64,000 bases of DNA, from positions 23,512 through 87,511 of the forward strand of contig NZ_JAPCHV010000005.1 of the NCBI RefSeq assembly GCF_026107645.2, given 5' to 3'. This DNA is from Flavobacterium sp. MFBS3-15 (GTDB lineage Bacteria; Bacteroidota; Bacteroidia; Flavobacteriales; Flavobacteriaceae). Shown piece by piece: positions 42,815 to 52,454 of this stretch. Within the stretch, counting starts at the first letter, position 1, and every line of letters begins with the position of its first letter. The translations under genes were made by a program, and so were the position numbers. The notes beneath the pieces were generated by a model that searched no databases, was not told the origin of the DNA, and was given only the letters and a program-made list of their open reading frames with translations.

Positions 42815-45652
42815 TTAAACCGAAAGAATATACTCAACAAGTCCTAATTCGTGGGGAAGATCCATTTTTTTACGCAAACGGTATCGCTTGATCTCCACAC
42901 TCCTTACCGAAATATTTAGCAGTGGTGCTATTTCCTTTGAGGATAAATTCAGCCTGAGGTAGGCGCAAAGCCTCAAATCGTTTGGCGTAAGTAATGGATG
43001 TGCCTTTTTTATCTTCTTTAAAAAGTCTTTGTCGGCGTTGTTAAACGCCTCCTTAAACATATCCCAGGTATCGTCCTCGTTAATATTTTTGTTAATAGTT
43101 GTAATCACCGATTTTATACTTCCTCCTTCTCCGGATTTTTTCAGGTCTTCCTTGATCATTGACAGAAGCTCATTCTTTTTGATAAGGTTCATGGTTGATG
43201 CAGCCAGTTCGCGGTTTTTGTTCTCAAATTCCTGCTCCAGCTGCTGGTTTTTGACCTTCATAAGCTCCTGCTCATTTTCAAGCTCTTTGATTTCAAGCAG
43301 TCGGTTGTTTTCCTCTATCAGTTTTTCCTTTTGCCTATGGTAATAGTTCTTGTAGGCCCTGTTGATGAGATATGCCCCGATTAGCGCAATGACAAGGTAA
43401 ATTAGTAAAGCTATTGTTGTAGCGTACCAGGGTTTCATAATGGTGAACTTATATTCTGCAGTGTTGAAGGATAGTGAGTTGCCTGTTTTTGCCCTTACCC
43501 TGAAGGTGTAATCGCCTGAGGTCAGGTTCTTAAAGCTTACGAAGGGCCTTGTGCTCCAGTCACTCCATTCATCCTGTGCACCTTCCAACATATATTGATA
43601 TTCTGCATTGATGTACTTGCCATATTCCGGTACCGTAAACGAGAAGGTGAGGTTGTTTTCTCCATGCCTGAAACTGCCTTCTTCTTTAATCGATTGGGAT
43701 GTAGCACCTTCATTCATAGCATTACTGCCCACATTGGTAATGATGACGTTGTAACGGTTAAAAGCGAGTTCGCTAAGATTAATGGTATAATAACCGTCTG
43801 TGGTGCCTATTAGATATGTACTGGGCGTTATTTGTGTAATATTTTCATAACCCAACATTGAGTTAGTAAGCGATGACGGAATCGGTATTACGTCATGCCT
43901 GAGTTCCGTATTCATCTTACCGCAGGTAAAATAATTGATGTAATTACGGGTAAAGAACCATAGCTTGCCCGTCTTGTCAGGGGTTAGCTTACCTGATATG
44001 TACTCATCATTAAGGAAGGTGGAAGACAGCTTTTCCTGCCTCACAAATTCTTTACTTTTTTTATCAAGCTTAAAAAAACCGTCTTTTGAAGCATAGAATA
44101 TATCATCATTCAGGTTGCTTAGGCTCACATTCTTGCCTTTTGCAGGAGTTTTGTAGGTATGAAATTTCAATACTTTATTATATCCGGGATCTGTAGTTAT
44201 CCTGAATACTCCTTTGTATTCGTGGCTGATGTAAATGTCGTTGCCAACAAGTTCAAAATAACGACTGGAATAGTCGAAGCCCTTTATCCAGTTGCGGAAT
44301 TTCCAACCGCCCGCACTGCGTTCCATTACGGATATACCATGGTAATTCCCCTGTAACATTAAATTCCTGTTAGTGGGATGAGGTTCGAATTTCCAGGTTC
44401 CCGATCCATTAAAAAGCGAAGTTGCGGTAGTGCCGTTTACAATGTATGTTCCTGAATCGTGCCCGCAAAACAAGCTGCCCTCATATTCGAAAAGCGACCA
44501 TACCTGGCCTTTTGTTCCCTGTATGAATTTGAATTCTTCGTAGCTGTTATAGGCTTTATAAAAAAGGCCCTGGTTGGTTCCTACATAGAGCAGGCCATTA
44601 TGGAGTATGGATGCGTAAACGGTACCAAGAAACCCGGTATCGTCGGAAAAACTCTTTACCGCAGATTGCAGGTTGATGCAGTTAATGCCATTATCGAGCG
44701 CTACCCACAGGTTTTTGTCTTTGTCTTCTAATACGGATAGGGCTGTATTATTGCTAAGCCCCTTATTTTGTGTAATATGGTAGCGAACACTACCCTGTGG
44801 CGTCAGTATAAATATCCCATTGGAAACAGTGCCAAGCGCAAAACTCCCATCAGATAACCTCTGGCTGTGGTAAATGCTGCTCATTTTAAGCTGGCTGTCT
44901 GCCGGAATTACCCATGGGGTTACCAAACCATCCTTAAATTCAAGAAATCCGTTATACTGTGTTAGGAGCAACAATCCATCGTTGATCTGGAAAATGTTAA
45001 CGATCTTATTTTTAATGAGTTCTGTGTTGTTGCTTATCAGTTTGCTGTTGCCGTTCTCTATTTCGAAAAGGCCTGTGCCAAACGTTTGATACATTATGGT
45101 GCCATGAGCGGTAAATACTTTATTGACACCTGTTTCGGGTTTAATTATGCGGAATTTTTTTGTTTTAGTATCATAAATGAATATCTGGCTCAGTGATTGG
45201 AAGATAACCCACTGGTCGTATTGTGTAATGTTCCAAAATTGTTCATCATCCAATATCTTATCTTTTATGAACCGGCTTAATGAAGTGTATTTCAGGGTAC
45301 CATTGCGTTGACGGTCCCAATAGCCAAATTCCATATAGCAACCTGTATAGATACGATTGCCAATCACTTTTGCTGACCGGATTATCGTTTCATTGGGTGA
45401 AGGATACAGTGTCCATGCTGAACCGTTAAATTCTAGCAGCCCTTCGTTGTTTGCAAAGTACATGAAGTGGCTGTTGTCCTGGCTTATTGCCCAGTTTTGA
45501 TTGCCCCCACTATAAATTTCGGGGGTATATTTAATGATAGGCGGGAGTTCCTGTGCAAATCCTGCCAGTGTAAACAGTAAAAATAATATTGTATTTTTAA
45601 TCAAAGCGTGGTAGGTTTGGTTAGTTACAGATGGTTTACGAATATACAACAT
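42815..45652 (-). CDS. One-protein membrane sensor/regulator of the PUL (propeller, Y_Y_Y, LuxR HTH)
   Basis: A 945-residue protein. A signal/anchor near the start (TILFLLFTLAGFAQE) is followed by ~640 residues of periplasmic repeats (NWAISQDNSHFMYFANNEGL, NLWVALDNGINCINL, SLFEYEGSLFCGHDSGTYIV) of Reg_prop beta-propeller type, a Y_Y_Y domain (ENNLTFSFTVPEYGKYINAE, GDYTFRVRAKTG) and one transmembrane helix (TIALLIYLVIALIGAYLI). A Glu/Lys coiled coil leads to a C-terminal LuxR-type HTH (LNLSSKEIAPLLNISVRSVE). It has no histidine kinase, so it senses glycan outside and binds DNA directly, as SusR-like proteins do. Adjacent to susC. Confidence 0.88.
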   Translation of the reverse strand: MLYIRKPSVTNQTYHALIKNTILFLLFTLAGFAQELPPIIKYTPEIYSGGNQNWAISQDNSHFMYFANNEGLLEFNGSAWTLYPSPNETIIRSAKVIGNRIYTGCYMEFGYWDRQRNGTLKYTSLSRFIKDKILDDEQFWNITQYDQWVIFQSLSQIFIYDTKTKKFRIIKPETGVNKVFTAHGTIMYQTFGTGLFEIENGNSKLISNNTELIKNKIVNIFQINDGLLLLTQYNGFLEFKDGLVTPWVIPADSQLKMSSIYHSQRLSDGSFALGTVSNGIFILTPQGSVRYHITQNKGLSNNTALSVLEDKDKNLWVALDNGINCINLQSAVKSFSDDTGFLGTVYASILHNGLLYVGTNQGLFYKAYNSYEEFKFIQGTKGQVWSLFEYEGSLFCGHDSGTYIVNGTTATSLFNGSGTWKFEPHPTNRNLMLQGNYHGISVMERSAGGWKFRNWIKGFDYSSRYFELVGNDIYISHEYKGVFRITTDPGYNKVLKFHTYKTPAKGKNVSLSNLNDDIFYASKDGFFKLDKKSKEFVRQEKLSSTFLNDEYISGKLTPDKTGKLWFFTRNYINYFTCGKMNTELRHDVIPIPSSLTNSMLGYENITQITPSTYLIGTTDGYYTINLSELAFNRYNVIITNVGSNAMNEGATSQSIKEEGSFRHGENNLTFSFTVPEYGKYINAEYQYMLEGAQDEWSDWSTRPFVSFKNLTSGDYTFRVRAKTGNSLSFNTAEYKFTIMKPWYATTIALLIYLVIALIGAYLINRAYKNYYHRQKEKLIEENNRLLEIKELENEQELMKVKNQQLEQEFENKNRELAASTMNLIKKNELLSMIKEDLKKSGEGGSIKSVITTINKNINEDDTWDMFKEAFNNADKDFLKKIKKAHPLLTPNDLRLCAYLRLNLSSKEIAPLLNISVRSVEIKRYRLRKKMDLPHELGLVEYILSV

Positions 45653-45700
45653 GAAAATAAAACCGTTGTAAATTGATCGAAAATCTTAAGAGCTTGTTAA

Positions 45701-45734
45701 AATAAAAGCCGCCCGGATGCAAACAGGCGGCTTT
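45701..45734 (-). terminator. Terminator after the T9SS cargo gene
   Basis: AAAGCCGCC (45705-45713) pairs with GGCGGCTTT (45726-45734); the minus strand continues TTATTTT. Confidence 0.85.
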
Positions 45735-45761
45735 ATTATCAACATGAATTAGAATAATCGA

Positions 45762-47258
45762 TTATTGCTTAATGAAACGGGCAGAATTCTGCTTTCCATT
45801 TACAGTTGTGTTCACAATGTAAACACCGTTCATAAGGCCTGATACATCTACAGTAGCAGTGTTTTGTGATGGTTTTGCATTCACAACTTTCTGGCCCATA
45901 ATGTTGTAGATTTCAATAGTTTCGATAGCATCTTCAGAAGAGAAGTTCAACACGCTGCTTGCCGGGTTAGGGTACATAACAATTGTATTCTTCTTAAGAT
46001 CTTTTATGCCTGCAGTAGCAGATCCGACAACAGTAAATCCGTTTGCAGCTTCAGTATTAGGGTTTTGATTTTTGCCCATTACTGCAATGCCGTATTGTAC
46101 AACCATACCTGGAAGTATATTGAAGTTTCCTGTAGTAAGATTCCATTCCTGGCCAGCTACAAGATCTGCGGTAACATGATAATCCACAGAATAACCATTT
46201 GCCGGGTTAAGGATCTTAATAAAAGCCACATCTTCAAAAGCAGGAAGTAGTGTCGTGCTTATTGTTGTGCCGATGAAAGTAAGTGATGAGCCTGCCAGGT
46301 TGTTTCTTTCAACGTACGTACTTCCTTCAAAAATTTTATTTCCTGTATCGCCATCTGCCCAATAAGCATTGCCTGCTTCATAAGTGTTGTAGTTAGGGTA
46401 AACAGAGATTGTGTTTGCCCCTGCATCCAACACTGATTTTAAAGCATCAAAACCCCAAGGGCTTCCACCGGCATATGTCAATGGTTGGTTGTTTTCAAAC
46501 GCACCATTATTTTCAAACCAGTTGGCATAAGCTTTCCATAGTTCCGGAGTTGCAAGATCTGAAATGGTTACTGTTTCACCGGCAGGTTGTTCAGGTTCTT
46601 CAGGTTCACCTGCGGTTACTACAGTAAATCCGTTTGCCGCCTCAGTTGTTGGATTTTGGTTTAGTCCCATTACAGCAAGTCCGTACTGAACAAGCATTCC
46701 TGGCTGTATTGTAAAATTACCTGTGGTGAGTGTCCAGTTTTCTCCCGGAACCAATTCTTCTGTTACATGATAATCTACTGAGTAACCATTAGCAGGGTTC
46801 AATACTTTTATAAATGCAACATCTTTAAAGCTCGATGTTAACGTAGAACTTACGGTAGTTCCGGAAAATACAAGTTGCTGTCCTGCCAGATCTGTCCTTT
46901 CTACCATGGTGCTGCCCTCGAATATTTTATTTCCGGTATTTCCATTTGCCCAGTAAGCATTGCCTGCCTCATAGGTGTTGTAATTAGGATATATACTGAT
47001 AGTATTCGCTCCAGCATTCAATACAGATTTCAGAGCATCAAAGCCCCATGGACTTCCTCCGGCATAAGTAAGTTGCTGGTTAGCTTCAAAAGCTCCATTG
47101 TTTTCAAACCAGTTGGCATATCCTACCCATGTACCTTCCTGAGCCAAATTTCCAATAGTTACTTCAACCTGTGCCTGTGCGTTCAAAGAAAGAAGGCTTA
47201 TGCCGGCAAAAGCAGCTGCTTTAGATAATTTAGTTTTAAGTAATTTTTTCAATTCCAT
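45762..47258 (-). CDS. T9SS-secreted protein with two tandem ~200-residue modules
   Basis: A 498-residue protein. A signal peptide (ending LLSLNAQAQ) precedes two nearly identical modules of about 190 residues (each with YANWFENNGAF, LTYAGGSPWGFDALKSVL, ISIYPNYNTYEAGNAYW/ISVYPNYNTYEAGNAYW and ILNPANGYSVDYHVT) joined by a Glu/Pro linker (GEPEEPEQPAGE). A type A T9SS sorting domain (VMYPNPASSVLNFSS, LMNGVYIVNTTVNGK) is at the end. The modules are Trp/Tyr-rich and beta-like, which suggests carbohydrate binding. Position beside the PUL regulator and the same orientation make it a candidate secreted glucan-binding protein; no family recognised. Confidence 0.78.
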   Translation of the reverse strand: MELKKLLKTKLSKAAAFAGISLLSLNAQAQVEVTIGNLAQEGTWVGYANWFENNGAFEANQQLTYAGGSPWGFDALKSVLNAGANTISIYPNYNTYEAGNAYWANGNTGNKIFEGSTMVERTDLAGQQLVFSGTTVSSTLTSSFKDVAFIKVLNPANGYSVDYHVTEELVPGENWTLTTGNFTIQPGMLVQYGLAVMGLNQNPTTEAANGFTVVTAGEPEEPEQPAGETVTISDLATPELWKAYANWFENNGAFENNQPLTYAGGSPWGFDALKSVLDAGANTISVYPNYNTYEAGNAYWADGDTGNKIFEGSTYVERNNLAGSSLTFIGTTISTTLLPAFEDVAFIKILNPANGYSVDYHVTADLVAGQEWNLTTGNFNILPGMVVQYGIAVMGKNQNPNTEAANGFTVVGSATAGIKDLKKNTIVMYPNPASSVLNFSSEDAIETIEIYNIMGQKVVNAKPSQNTATVDVSGLMNGVYIVNTTVNGKQNSARFIKQ

Positions 47259-47791
47259 AAAGAATAAGTTTTAAGAGGTTTTATGGAGATAAAAGTAGCG
47301 TTTCAACGAAAACGATGTAAATTATACGCCTATATAGAAACTATACAATAAATTAACTTTATAATTTTCATATCCTGAATTATGAAAACATCAATCAATA
47401 CAAATGATTATGTGAATTTCTCAGCCTAATGGAAAGTATAAGTATTCATCCTCTTTTTCTACATGTTGTGGTAATGTATAGGTGGTTTAACCATTAATTG
47501 AATTTTGATGTAGTGAATAATGTAGGGCTACAAGTGATTGCCAGATATTTTTTTGATTTTTTACCTGTATAATCTATTCTTGCAATCGTGCATGGTAATG
47601 CTTTACTCAAAAAGATGAAATGTATTTCATAATGACTGCTATTCTCAATATAACTTAATAGCTAAAGCTTATGTCCATCTTCAACTGAGCATGGTGTTAA
47701 AGTATATCTAATTAACAGATTTTAGAATTTTATTATGATGCATGCATAATAGTTTTGCAGTTAACTAACAATAACTTTAAAATTTAGGAAC
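47259..47791. promoter_or_regulatory. AT-rich divergent intergenic region
   Basis: About 530 bases without a credible gene between the leftward T9SS cargo gene and the rightward lipoprotein. A -7 box TAGTTTTG at 47750-47757 serves the rightward gene at 47792. An ATGCATGCAT palindrome sits just upstream (47738-47747). I see nothing else definite. Confidence 0.45.
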
Positions 47792-48325
47792 ATGAAAAAG
47801 ATGAATTTATTAGTATGCTCGTTGGTCCTTGCAGGGCTTGGGTTTACAGCTTGTAGCGATGATGACAGCGACAACAACAGTGCGGCTCGTATTGAAGGTA
47901 CGTATGAGCTTGAGGAGGTAAATACCGAACTGGCAACCGACTTTGATGATGATGGTGATTCTCACATCGATCAAACCGAAGAGTCTAATTGCTACAATAA
48001 TGGAAAAATTACCCTTCGTGCTGACAATACCTTCACTTATATCGCAACAGCTATTTTGGTGAATGAAACTGATGGTACATCCGGTTGTGCTACAAATGTT
48101 ACCTATACAGGTACATGGGAAATTGTTGAAGGTAGTGGTACAAATGCTATTATTGCAATTACTTACGAAAGCGAGAATGAGCAGGACGTAACGCTTACTC
48201 TAACGAAGCAGGGTGACAAGCTTATTTGGGAAGATGATAACATTTTCTCAGTATATCCTGACAGGAATGAGGCTGGGGCAGCTATTTATACTCCGGGTAG
48301 TATTACGTATGTTTTTGAGAAATAA
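47792..48325 (+). CDS. Lipocalin-like lipoprotein
   Basis: A 177-residue lipoprotein (LVLAGLGFTACSDDDSDNN, Cys21). After an acidic spacer comes RIEGTYELEEVNTELATDFD, with an EF-hand-like DFDDDGDSHIDQTEE (Ca2+ binding possible), then strands FTYIATAILVNETDGTSGCA and TGTWEIVEGSG. It looks like the small lipocalin-type lipoproteins of Flavobacteria. A bidirectional terminator follows. Confidence 0.72.
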   Translation: MKKMNLLVCSLVLAGLGFTACSDDDSDNNSAARIEGTYELEEVNTELATDFDDDGDSHIDQTEESNCYNNGKITLRADNTFTYIATAILVNETDGTSGCATNVTYTGTWEIVEGSGTNAIIAITYESENEQDVTLTLTKQGDKLIWEDDNIFSVYPDRNEAGAAIYTPGSITYVFEK

Positions 48326-48342
48326 TCTGAAGTGCAAGTAAT

Positions 48343-48375
48343 AAAGAAAGGATGCTTATGGCATCCTTTCTTTGT
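48343..48375. terminator. Bidirectional terminator between convergent genes
   Basis: AAAGAAAGGATGC (48343-48355) is mirrored by GCATCCTTTCTTT (48361-48373), with A and T runs on either side so it works both ways. Confidence 0.88.
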
Positions 48376-48388
48376 TTATATATGTTGT

Positions 48389-48664
48389 TTAAACTATTTC
48401 TGCGCTTAATCCGGCTTCCAGAAGTTGTGTGCACTGCGGCTTAAGGTCTTTGTATTCGCCTGTTTTTACAGTGCATTTGCCATTGTAGTGTACAATGAGT
48501 GAACATTGTTCAGCCTGCTCTGCTGTATGCCTGCAAACTTTGATAAGCGTGTTTATGACATGATCAAAAGTATTCACATCATCATTATACAATATAATTT
48601 CATTATTCAGTGATGTCAGTTCTTCGACAAGTACTTCTTCTAAAACTTTTTCCCTTGTGCTCAT
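48389..48664 (-). CDS. clpS: ATP-dependent Clp protease adaptor ClpS
   Basis: A 91-residue protein with the ClpS core: IILYNDDVNTFDHVINTLIK VC then HTAEQAEQCSLIVHYNGKCT and VKTGEYKDLKPQC. NDD and the following hydrophobic pocket bind N-degron substrates and deliver them to ClpAP/ClpCP. The N-terminal extension that triggers ClpA remodelling is short (about 20 residues). It follows prmA by 22 bases, probably in one transcript. Confidence 0.94.
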   Translation of the reverse strand: MSTREKVLEEVLVEELTSLNNEIILYNDDVNTFDHVINTLIKVCRHTAEQAEQCSLIVHYNGKCTVKTGEYKDLKPQCTQLLEAGLSAEIV

Positions 48665-48686
48665 CTCAAATAAATTATCTCAGTTG

Positions 48687-49520
48687 CTAATTTAGATATT
48701 TTAGTGAAACCCAGTTGTTTCTGCTAAACTTTTTTACAAAGGTAAGGCCTTTTTGGGTACAGCATGCATCAATGGCCGGTATATCCTCTTCATAAAAACC
48801 GCTCAATAGCAAAATGCCTTCCTTATTAAGGCAATCTACATAAGCCTGCATGTCATTCAGCAGGATATTACGGTTGATGTTGGCGATAATAAGATCGTAG
48901 CTTTTACCTGCCAGCAGTGAAGCATCACCCTCATAAACAGAAATATGTTTGCAGTTATTGCGCTCCGCGTTTTCGATAGAGTTAAGGTAACACCAGTTGT
49001 CGATATCAATGGCATCGATTGGTTGTGCTCCTTTCATTTCTGCAAGAATAGCCAATATCGCAGTACCGCAGCCCATGTCAAGTGATTTCTTATTCTCGAC
49101 ATCAGTTTCCAGCAGGTGCTGTATCATCATAAAAGTGGTTTCGTGATGGCCTGTACCAAAGCTCATTTTCGGTTCGATCACGATGTCATACTTCACATTG
49201 GTCTTTTCATGGAACGGCGCCCTTACCCGACACGTATTGTCCACATCTATCGGCTCAAAATTCTTTTCCCACTCCTCGTTCCAGTTTACCTGGGCGATTT
49301 CTTCAAAAGTATATTCAATCTTAAATTCGTGTGATCCAAATATTTGGATGCCAGCGAGAATGCTTTCATCCCAAAATTCTTTCTGTACATAAGCAGAAAG
49401 CCCTTCTTCGGTTTCAATGAAGCTTTCAAATGCGGTTTCACCCAGTTCGGCAATAAGAATTTCCGTACCCGGCTCTTTGGGTTCAATGGTAAAATGATAC
49501 CCCATATAAATATTCGACAT
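48687..49520 (-). CDS. prmA: Ribosomal protein L11 methyltransferase
   Basis: A 277-residue enzyme from the ATG at 49520 (MSNIYMGYHFTIEPKEPGTE). It trimethylates ribosomal protein L11 using SAM. The N-terminal substrate domain is followed by IEPKMSFGTGHHETTFMMIQ, the SAM-binding LDMGCGTAILAILAEMKGA and LIIANINRNILLNDM (NxN motif). The length is typical of Bacteroidota PrmA. An upstream ATG at 49538 adds six residues and is less likely. Confidence 0.94.
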   Translation of the reverse strand: MSNIYMGYHFTIEPKEPGTEILIAELGETAFESFIETEEGLSAYVQKEFWDESILAGIQIFGSHEFKIEYTFEEIAQVNWNEEWEKNFEPIDVDNTCRVRAPFHEKTNVKYDIVIEPKMSFGTGHHETTFMMIQHLLETDVENKKSLDMGCGTAILAILAEMKGAQPIDAIDIDNWCYLNSIENAERNNCKHISVYEGDASLLAGKSYDLIIANINRNILLNDMQAYVDCLNKEGILLLSGFYEEDIPAIDACCTQKGLTFVKKFSRNNWVSLKYLN

Positions 49521-49619
49521 AACCTTAAATTTCTGCAAAGGTAATCCTAAAGCAATATTGAGTCATAATTATTAATGTGTTAAGTTTGCATTTTCAACAC
49601 AACTAACAACTGAACTTAG

Positions 49620-50840
49620 ATGAAACGCATCATTACGTTTTTATTTTTCTTTGGCATAATGCCGCTTTCCGCTCAGGTAACCCTTCAAAAGACTACAAAG
49701 GATAATGACCTGAAGTTGTCTGCATTGCCTTACTATAACTATGGTAAAGGTTTGGGCATCACATCGCCGGACAGTATTTTCCAGTTTAACATCCGTTTCA
49801 GGGTACAAAACCGTGCCACTTATTTACAGGAAGAAGGAGAAGAGAGTGCCATTGACGGACAGATACGCCGCCTTCGCCTTCGTTTTGACGGATATGTGGG
49901 CGACCCACGCTTTATATATGCCATACAGTTATCATTTGCCCCTGGAGATGTAGGTGAGGTGAAGGAGGGCGAAAACCTTAACATTATAAGGGATGCTGTG
50001 GTTTTTTACCGCCCTACAAAACACTGGAACATTGGCTTTGGACAAACCAAGCTGCCGGGTAACCGGCAACGTGTCAATTCATCGGGAGCGTTGCAGCTAA
50101 GCGACAGGACTATCAATAATGCGAAATTTAACATCGACAGGGATTTTGGCTTCCAGTTGCATAACCAGCATGAGGCAATAGATAAATTTTCGTATAACTT
50201 AAGGAGCGCGATAACAATGGGTGAGGGGCGTAATTCAACAGATGAGCCGGATAATGGGCTTGCTTACACCGGGAAATTTGAGTTATATCCTTTTGGGGCA
50301 TTTACAAAAGATGGTGCATATTTTGAAGGGGACCTGAAAAGGGAAACTACTCCAAAGCTTATGCTGTCCGGTGCTTATCAATTTAATAATAAAGCAAGGA
50401 GAACAGGCGGACAGCTGGGTAATGACCTTTTCGAAAAAAGAGATATGCAGTCCCTATTTCTTGATGGGATGGTTAAGTATAATGGTTGGGCATTCATGGC
50501 GGCTTATATGCAGCGTTTCGCTAAAGACCCTATAACGGTCAACCCCGAGGATGCAACTGATATTGAGTATATATTTACAGGAAACGGAATGGATTACCAA
50601 TTAAGTTATCTTTTTCCTTCAAATTATGAGCTAATTGGCAGATTTTCAAAACAAAAAGCAAATAGTGACATTGCAGTGTTGGCACCCGACGCTAAGCAAT
50701 ACAGCATTGGATTCACAAAATATGTTTGGGAACATGCATTTAAAGCCCAATTGGAATTTACGCTTGATGAACTGAGCTATTTTGATAATACTTCAAAGCA
50801 AAATTGGTACATACGCTTCCAGGTCGAAATGGGGATATAG
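49620..50840 (+). CDS. OprO/OprP-type phosphate-selective porin homologue
   Basis: A 406-residue outer-membrane beta-barrel protein. A signal peptide (MKRIITFLFFFGIMPLSAQ) is followed by alternating strands, with the family pattern RRLRLRFDGYVGDPRFIYAI, IIRDAVVFYRPTKHWNIGFG QTK and the terminal WYIRFQVEMGI. Porin O/P proteins form anion-selective channels; substrate not predictable here. No pho genes are next to it. Confidence 0.85.
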   Translation: MKRIITFLFFFGIMPLSAQVTLQKTTKDNDLKLSALPYYNYGKGLGITSPDSIFQFNIRFRVQNRATYLQEEGEESAIDGQIRRLRLRFDGYVGDPRFIYAIQLSFAPGDVGEVKEGENLNIIRDAVVFYRPTKHWNIGFGQTKLPGNRQRVNSSGALQLSDRTINNAKFNIDRDFGFQLHNQHEAIDKFSYNLRSAITMGEGRNSTDEPDNGLAYTGKFELYPFGAFTKDGAYFEGDLKRETTPKLMLSGAYQFNNKARRTGGQLGNDLFEKRDMQSLFLDGMVKYNGWAFMAAYMQRFAKDPITVNPEDATDIEYIFTGNGMDYQLSYLFPSNYELIGRFSKQKANSDIAVLAPDAKQYSIGFTKYVWEHAFKAQLEFTLDELSYFDNTSKQNWYIRFQVEMGI

Positions 50841-50928
50841 TCATTGCACTAATCTCAACAAAATTTATGGAATTTGTGTAATTGGCGGCAAAAAAACCTT
50901 TGAAAATTCATCTTCCAATATCTTTTAA

Positions 50929-50936
50929 TACATTTG
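50929..50936 (+). promoter_or_regulatory. -7 box of the class V aminotransferase gene
   Basis: TACATTTG, 21 bases before the ATG at 50958; it also contains the in-frame TTG at 50934, which argues against that codon as the start. Confidence 0.5.
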
Positions 50937-50957
50937 CGGGAATCAAACATTACTACT

Positions 50958-52454
50958 ATGCTACAGGCTGGGGATACAATGCTCAAAAGTGAGTTGGAGC
51001 ATTATTTCGCGAAATTCAGGCAAAACATTGTCGGTATAGGGCAGGAGTTCATTTCGCCATTCGGCAAGCAGGAAATCGTTTATACAGATTGGACTGCCAG
51101 CGGCAGGCTATACCGCCCTATTGAAGAGAAAATGCTTAATGAATTTGGCCCTTTCGTAGCCAACACTCATACTGAAACCACCGTTTCCGGTACAGCAATG
51201 ACCAACGCTTACCACGAAGCCAAGTACATCATCAAGCATCATGTTAATGCTAGTGAAGATGATGTCCTAATCAATACCGGTAGCGGCATGACGGGGGTTA
51301 TCAATAAGTTTCAGCGCATTTTGGGGTTGAAAGTTCCTGAAAATCTCCGTAAATATACCAATGTACCCGAAGAAAAAAGGCCGGTAGTATTTGTTTCGCA
51401 CATGGAACACCACTCCAACCAGACTTCATGGCTGGAGACAATTGCCCATGTAGAGGTGATACCCGCCTGTTCAGAAGGGCTGATTTGCCTTGATGGCTTT
51501 AAGGAACTGCTGGAAAAATACAAAGACCATCCTCTTAAAATAGCATCGGTAACCGCTTGTTCAAACGTAACAGGCATTAAAACCCCTTACCACGACATTG
51601 CTAAACTGGTGCACCGCTATAATGGTGTCTGTTTTGTAGATTTTGCTTGTTCGGCACCATATGTAGAAATCAACATGCATCCTGAAGATCAGGAAGCCTG
51701 CCTTGACGCAATATTCTTCTCTCCGCATAAATTTTTGGGCGGCCCGGGTACATCAGGCGTTTTGGTGTTTAACAAAAAGCTTTACAAGAACATGGTGCCC
51801 GACCATCCGGGGGGAGGAACAGTAAGCTGGACCAACCCGTGGGGCGAACATAAATATGTAGATAATATTGAAGACCGCGAAGACGGAGGCACCCCGGGTT
51901 TCCTCCAGGTTATAAAAACGGCACTATCCATTAAGCTTAAGGAGCAGATGGGGGTTGATAATATCCTGAAAAGGGAAAAAGAGATTATCGACTACGTTTT
52001 TGAGCGTTTGGGCAATATTCCAAACCTTAACATACTTGCCGGCCAGCACAAGAATAGGCTGGGTGTGGTGTCATTTTATATTGACGGCCTGCATTTTAAC
52101 CTTGGCGTAAAATTACTGAATGACCGCTATGGTGTGCAGACCCGCGGCGGATGCAGCTGTGCAGGTACCTATGGTCACTACCTGTTGCACGTTGACCAGG
52201 AAATGTCGCATTACCTTACCGATAAGATTTCGGCAGGTGAACTTATTGAAAAACCAGGATGGATACGAATGTCAATCCACCCTACTACTACCAACGCTGA
52301 GATTCAGTTTGTATGCGATGCGATTGAGGCATTAGCGCAAAACCATGCGGAGTGGGCTAAAGATTACACATATAATAAGTACAGCAACGAATTTACGCAT
52401 GTTAATTCGGCAGGGGAAGCACATGATATAATCAGGGACTGGTTTACGCTGTAA
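50958..52454 (+). CDS. Class V aminotransferase / cysteine-desulfurase-like PLP enzyme
   Basis: A 498-residue PLP enzyme from the ATG at 50958 (MLQAGDTMLKSELEHYF); the ATG at 50979 is an alternative. It has FVANTHTETTVSGTAMTNAY, the cofactor Asp/His region CFVDFACSAPYVEINMHP, and the PLP lysine in FFSPHKFLGGPGTSG. GVQTRGGCSCAGTYGHYLLH near the C-terminus resembles the active Cys loop of desulfurases. It is longer than IscS/SufS (about 400) and has no suf/isc genes nearby, so the substrate is uncertain. It overlaps the convergent acyltransferase gene by 11 bases. Confidence 0.85.
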   Translation: MLQAGDTMLKSELEHYFAKFRQNIVGIGQEFISPFGKQEIVYTDWTASGRLYRPIEEKMLNEFGPFVANTHTETTVSGTAMTNAYHEAKYIIKHHVNASEDDVLINTGSGMTGVINKFQRILGLKVPENLRKYTNVPEEKRPVVFVSHMEHHSNQTSWLETIAHVEVIPACSEGLICLDGFKELLEKYKDHPLKIASVTACSNVTGIKTPYHDIAKLVHRYNGVCFVDFACSAPYVEINMHPEDQEACLDAIFFSPHKFLGGPGTSGVLVFNKKLYKNMVPDHPGGGTVSWTNPWGEHKYVDNIEDREDGGTPGFLQVIKTALSIKLKEQMGVDNILKREKEIIDYVFERLGNIPNLNILAGQHKNRLGVVSFYIDGLHFNLGVKLLNDRYGVQTRGGCSCAGTYGHYLLHVDQEMSHYLTDKISAGELIEKPGWIRMSIHPTTTNAEIQFVCDAIEALAQNHAEWAKDYTYNKYSNEFTHVNSAGEAHDIIRDWFTL

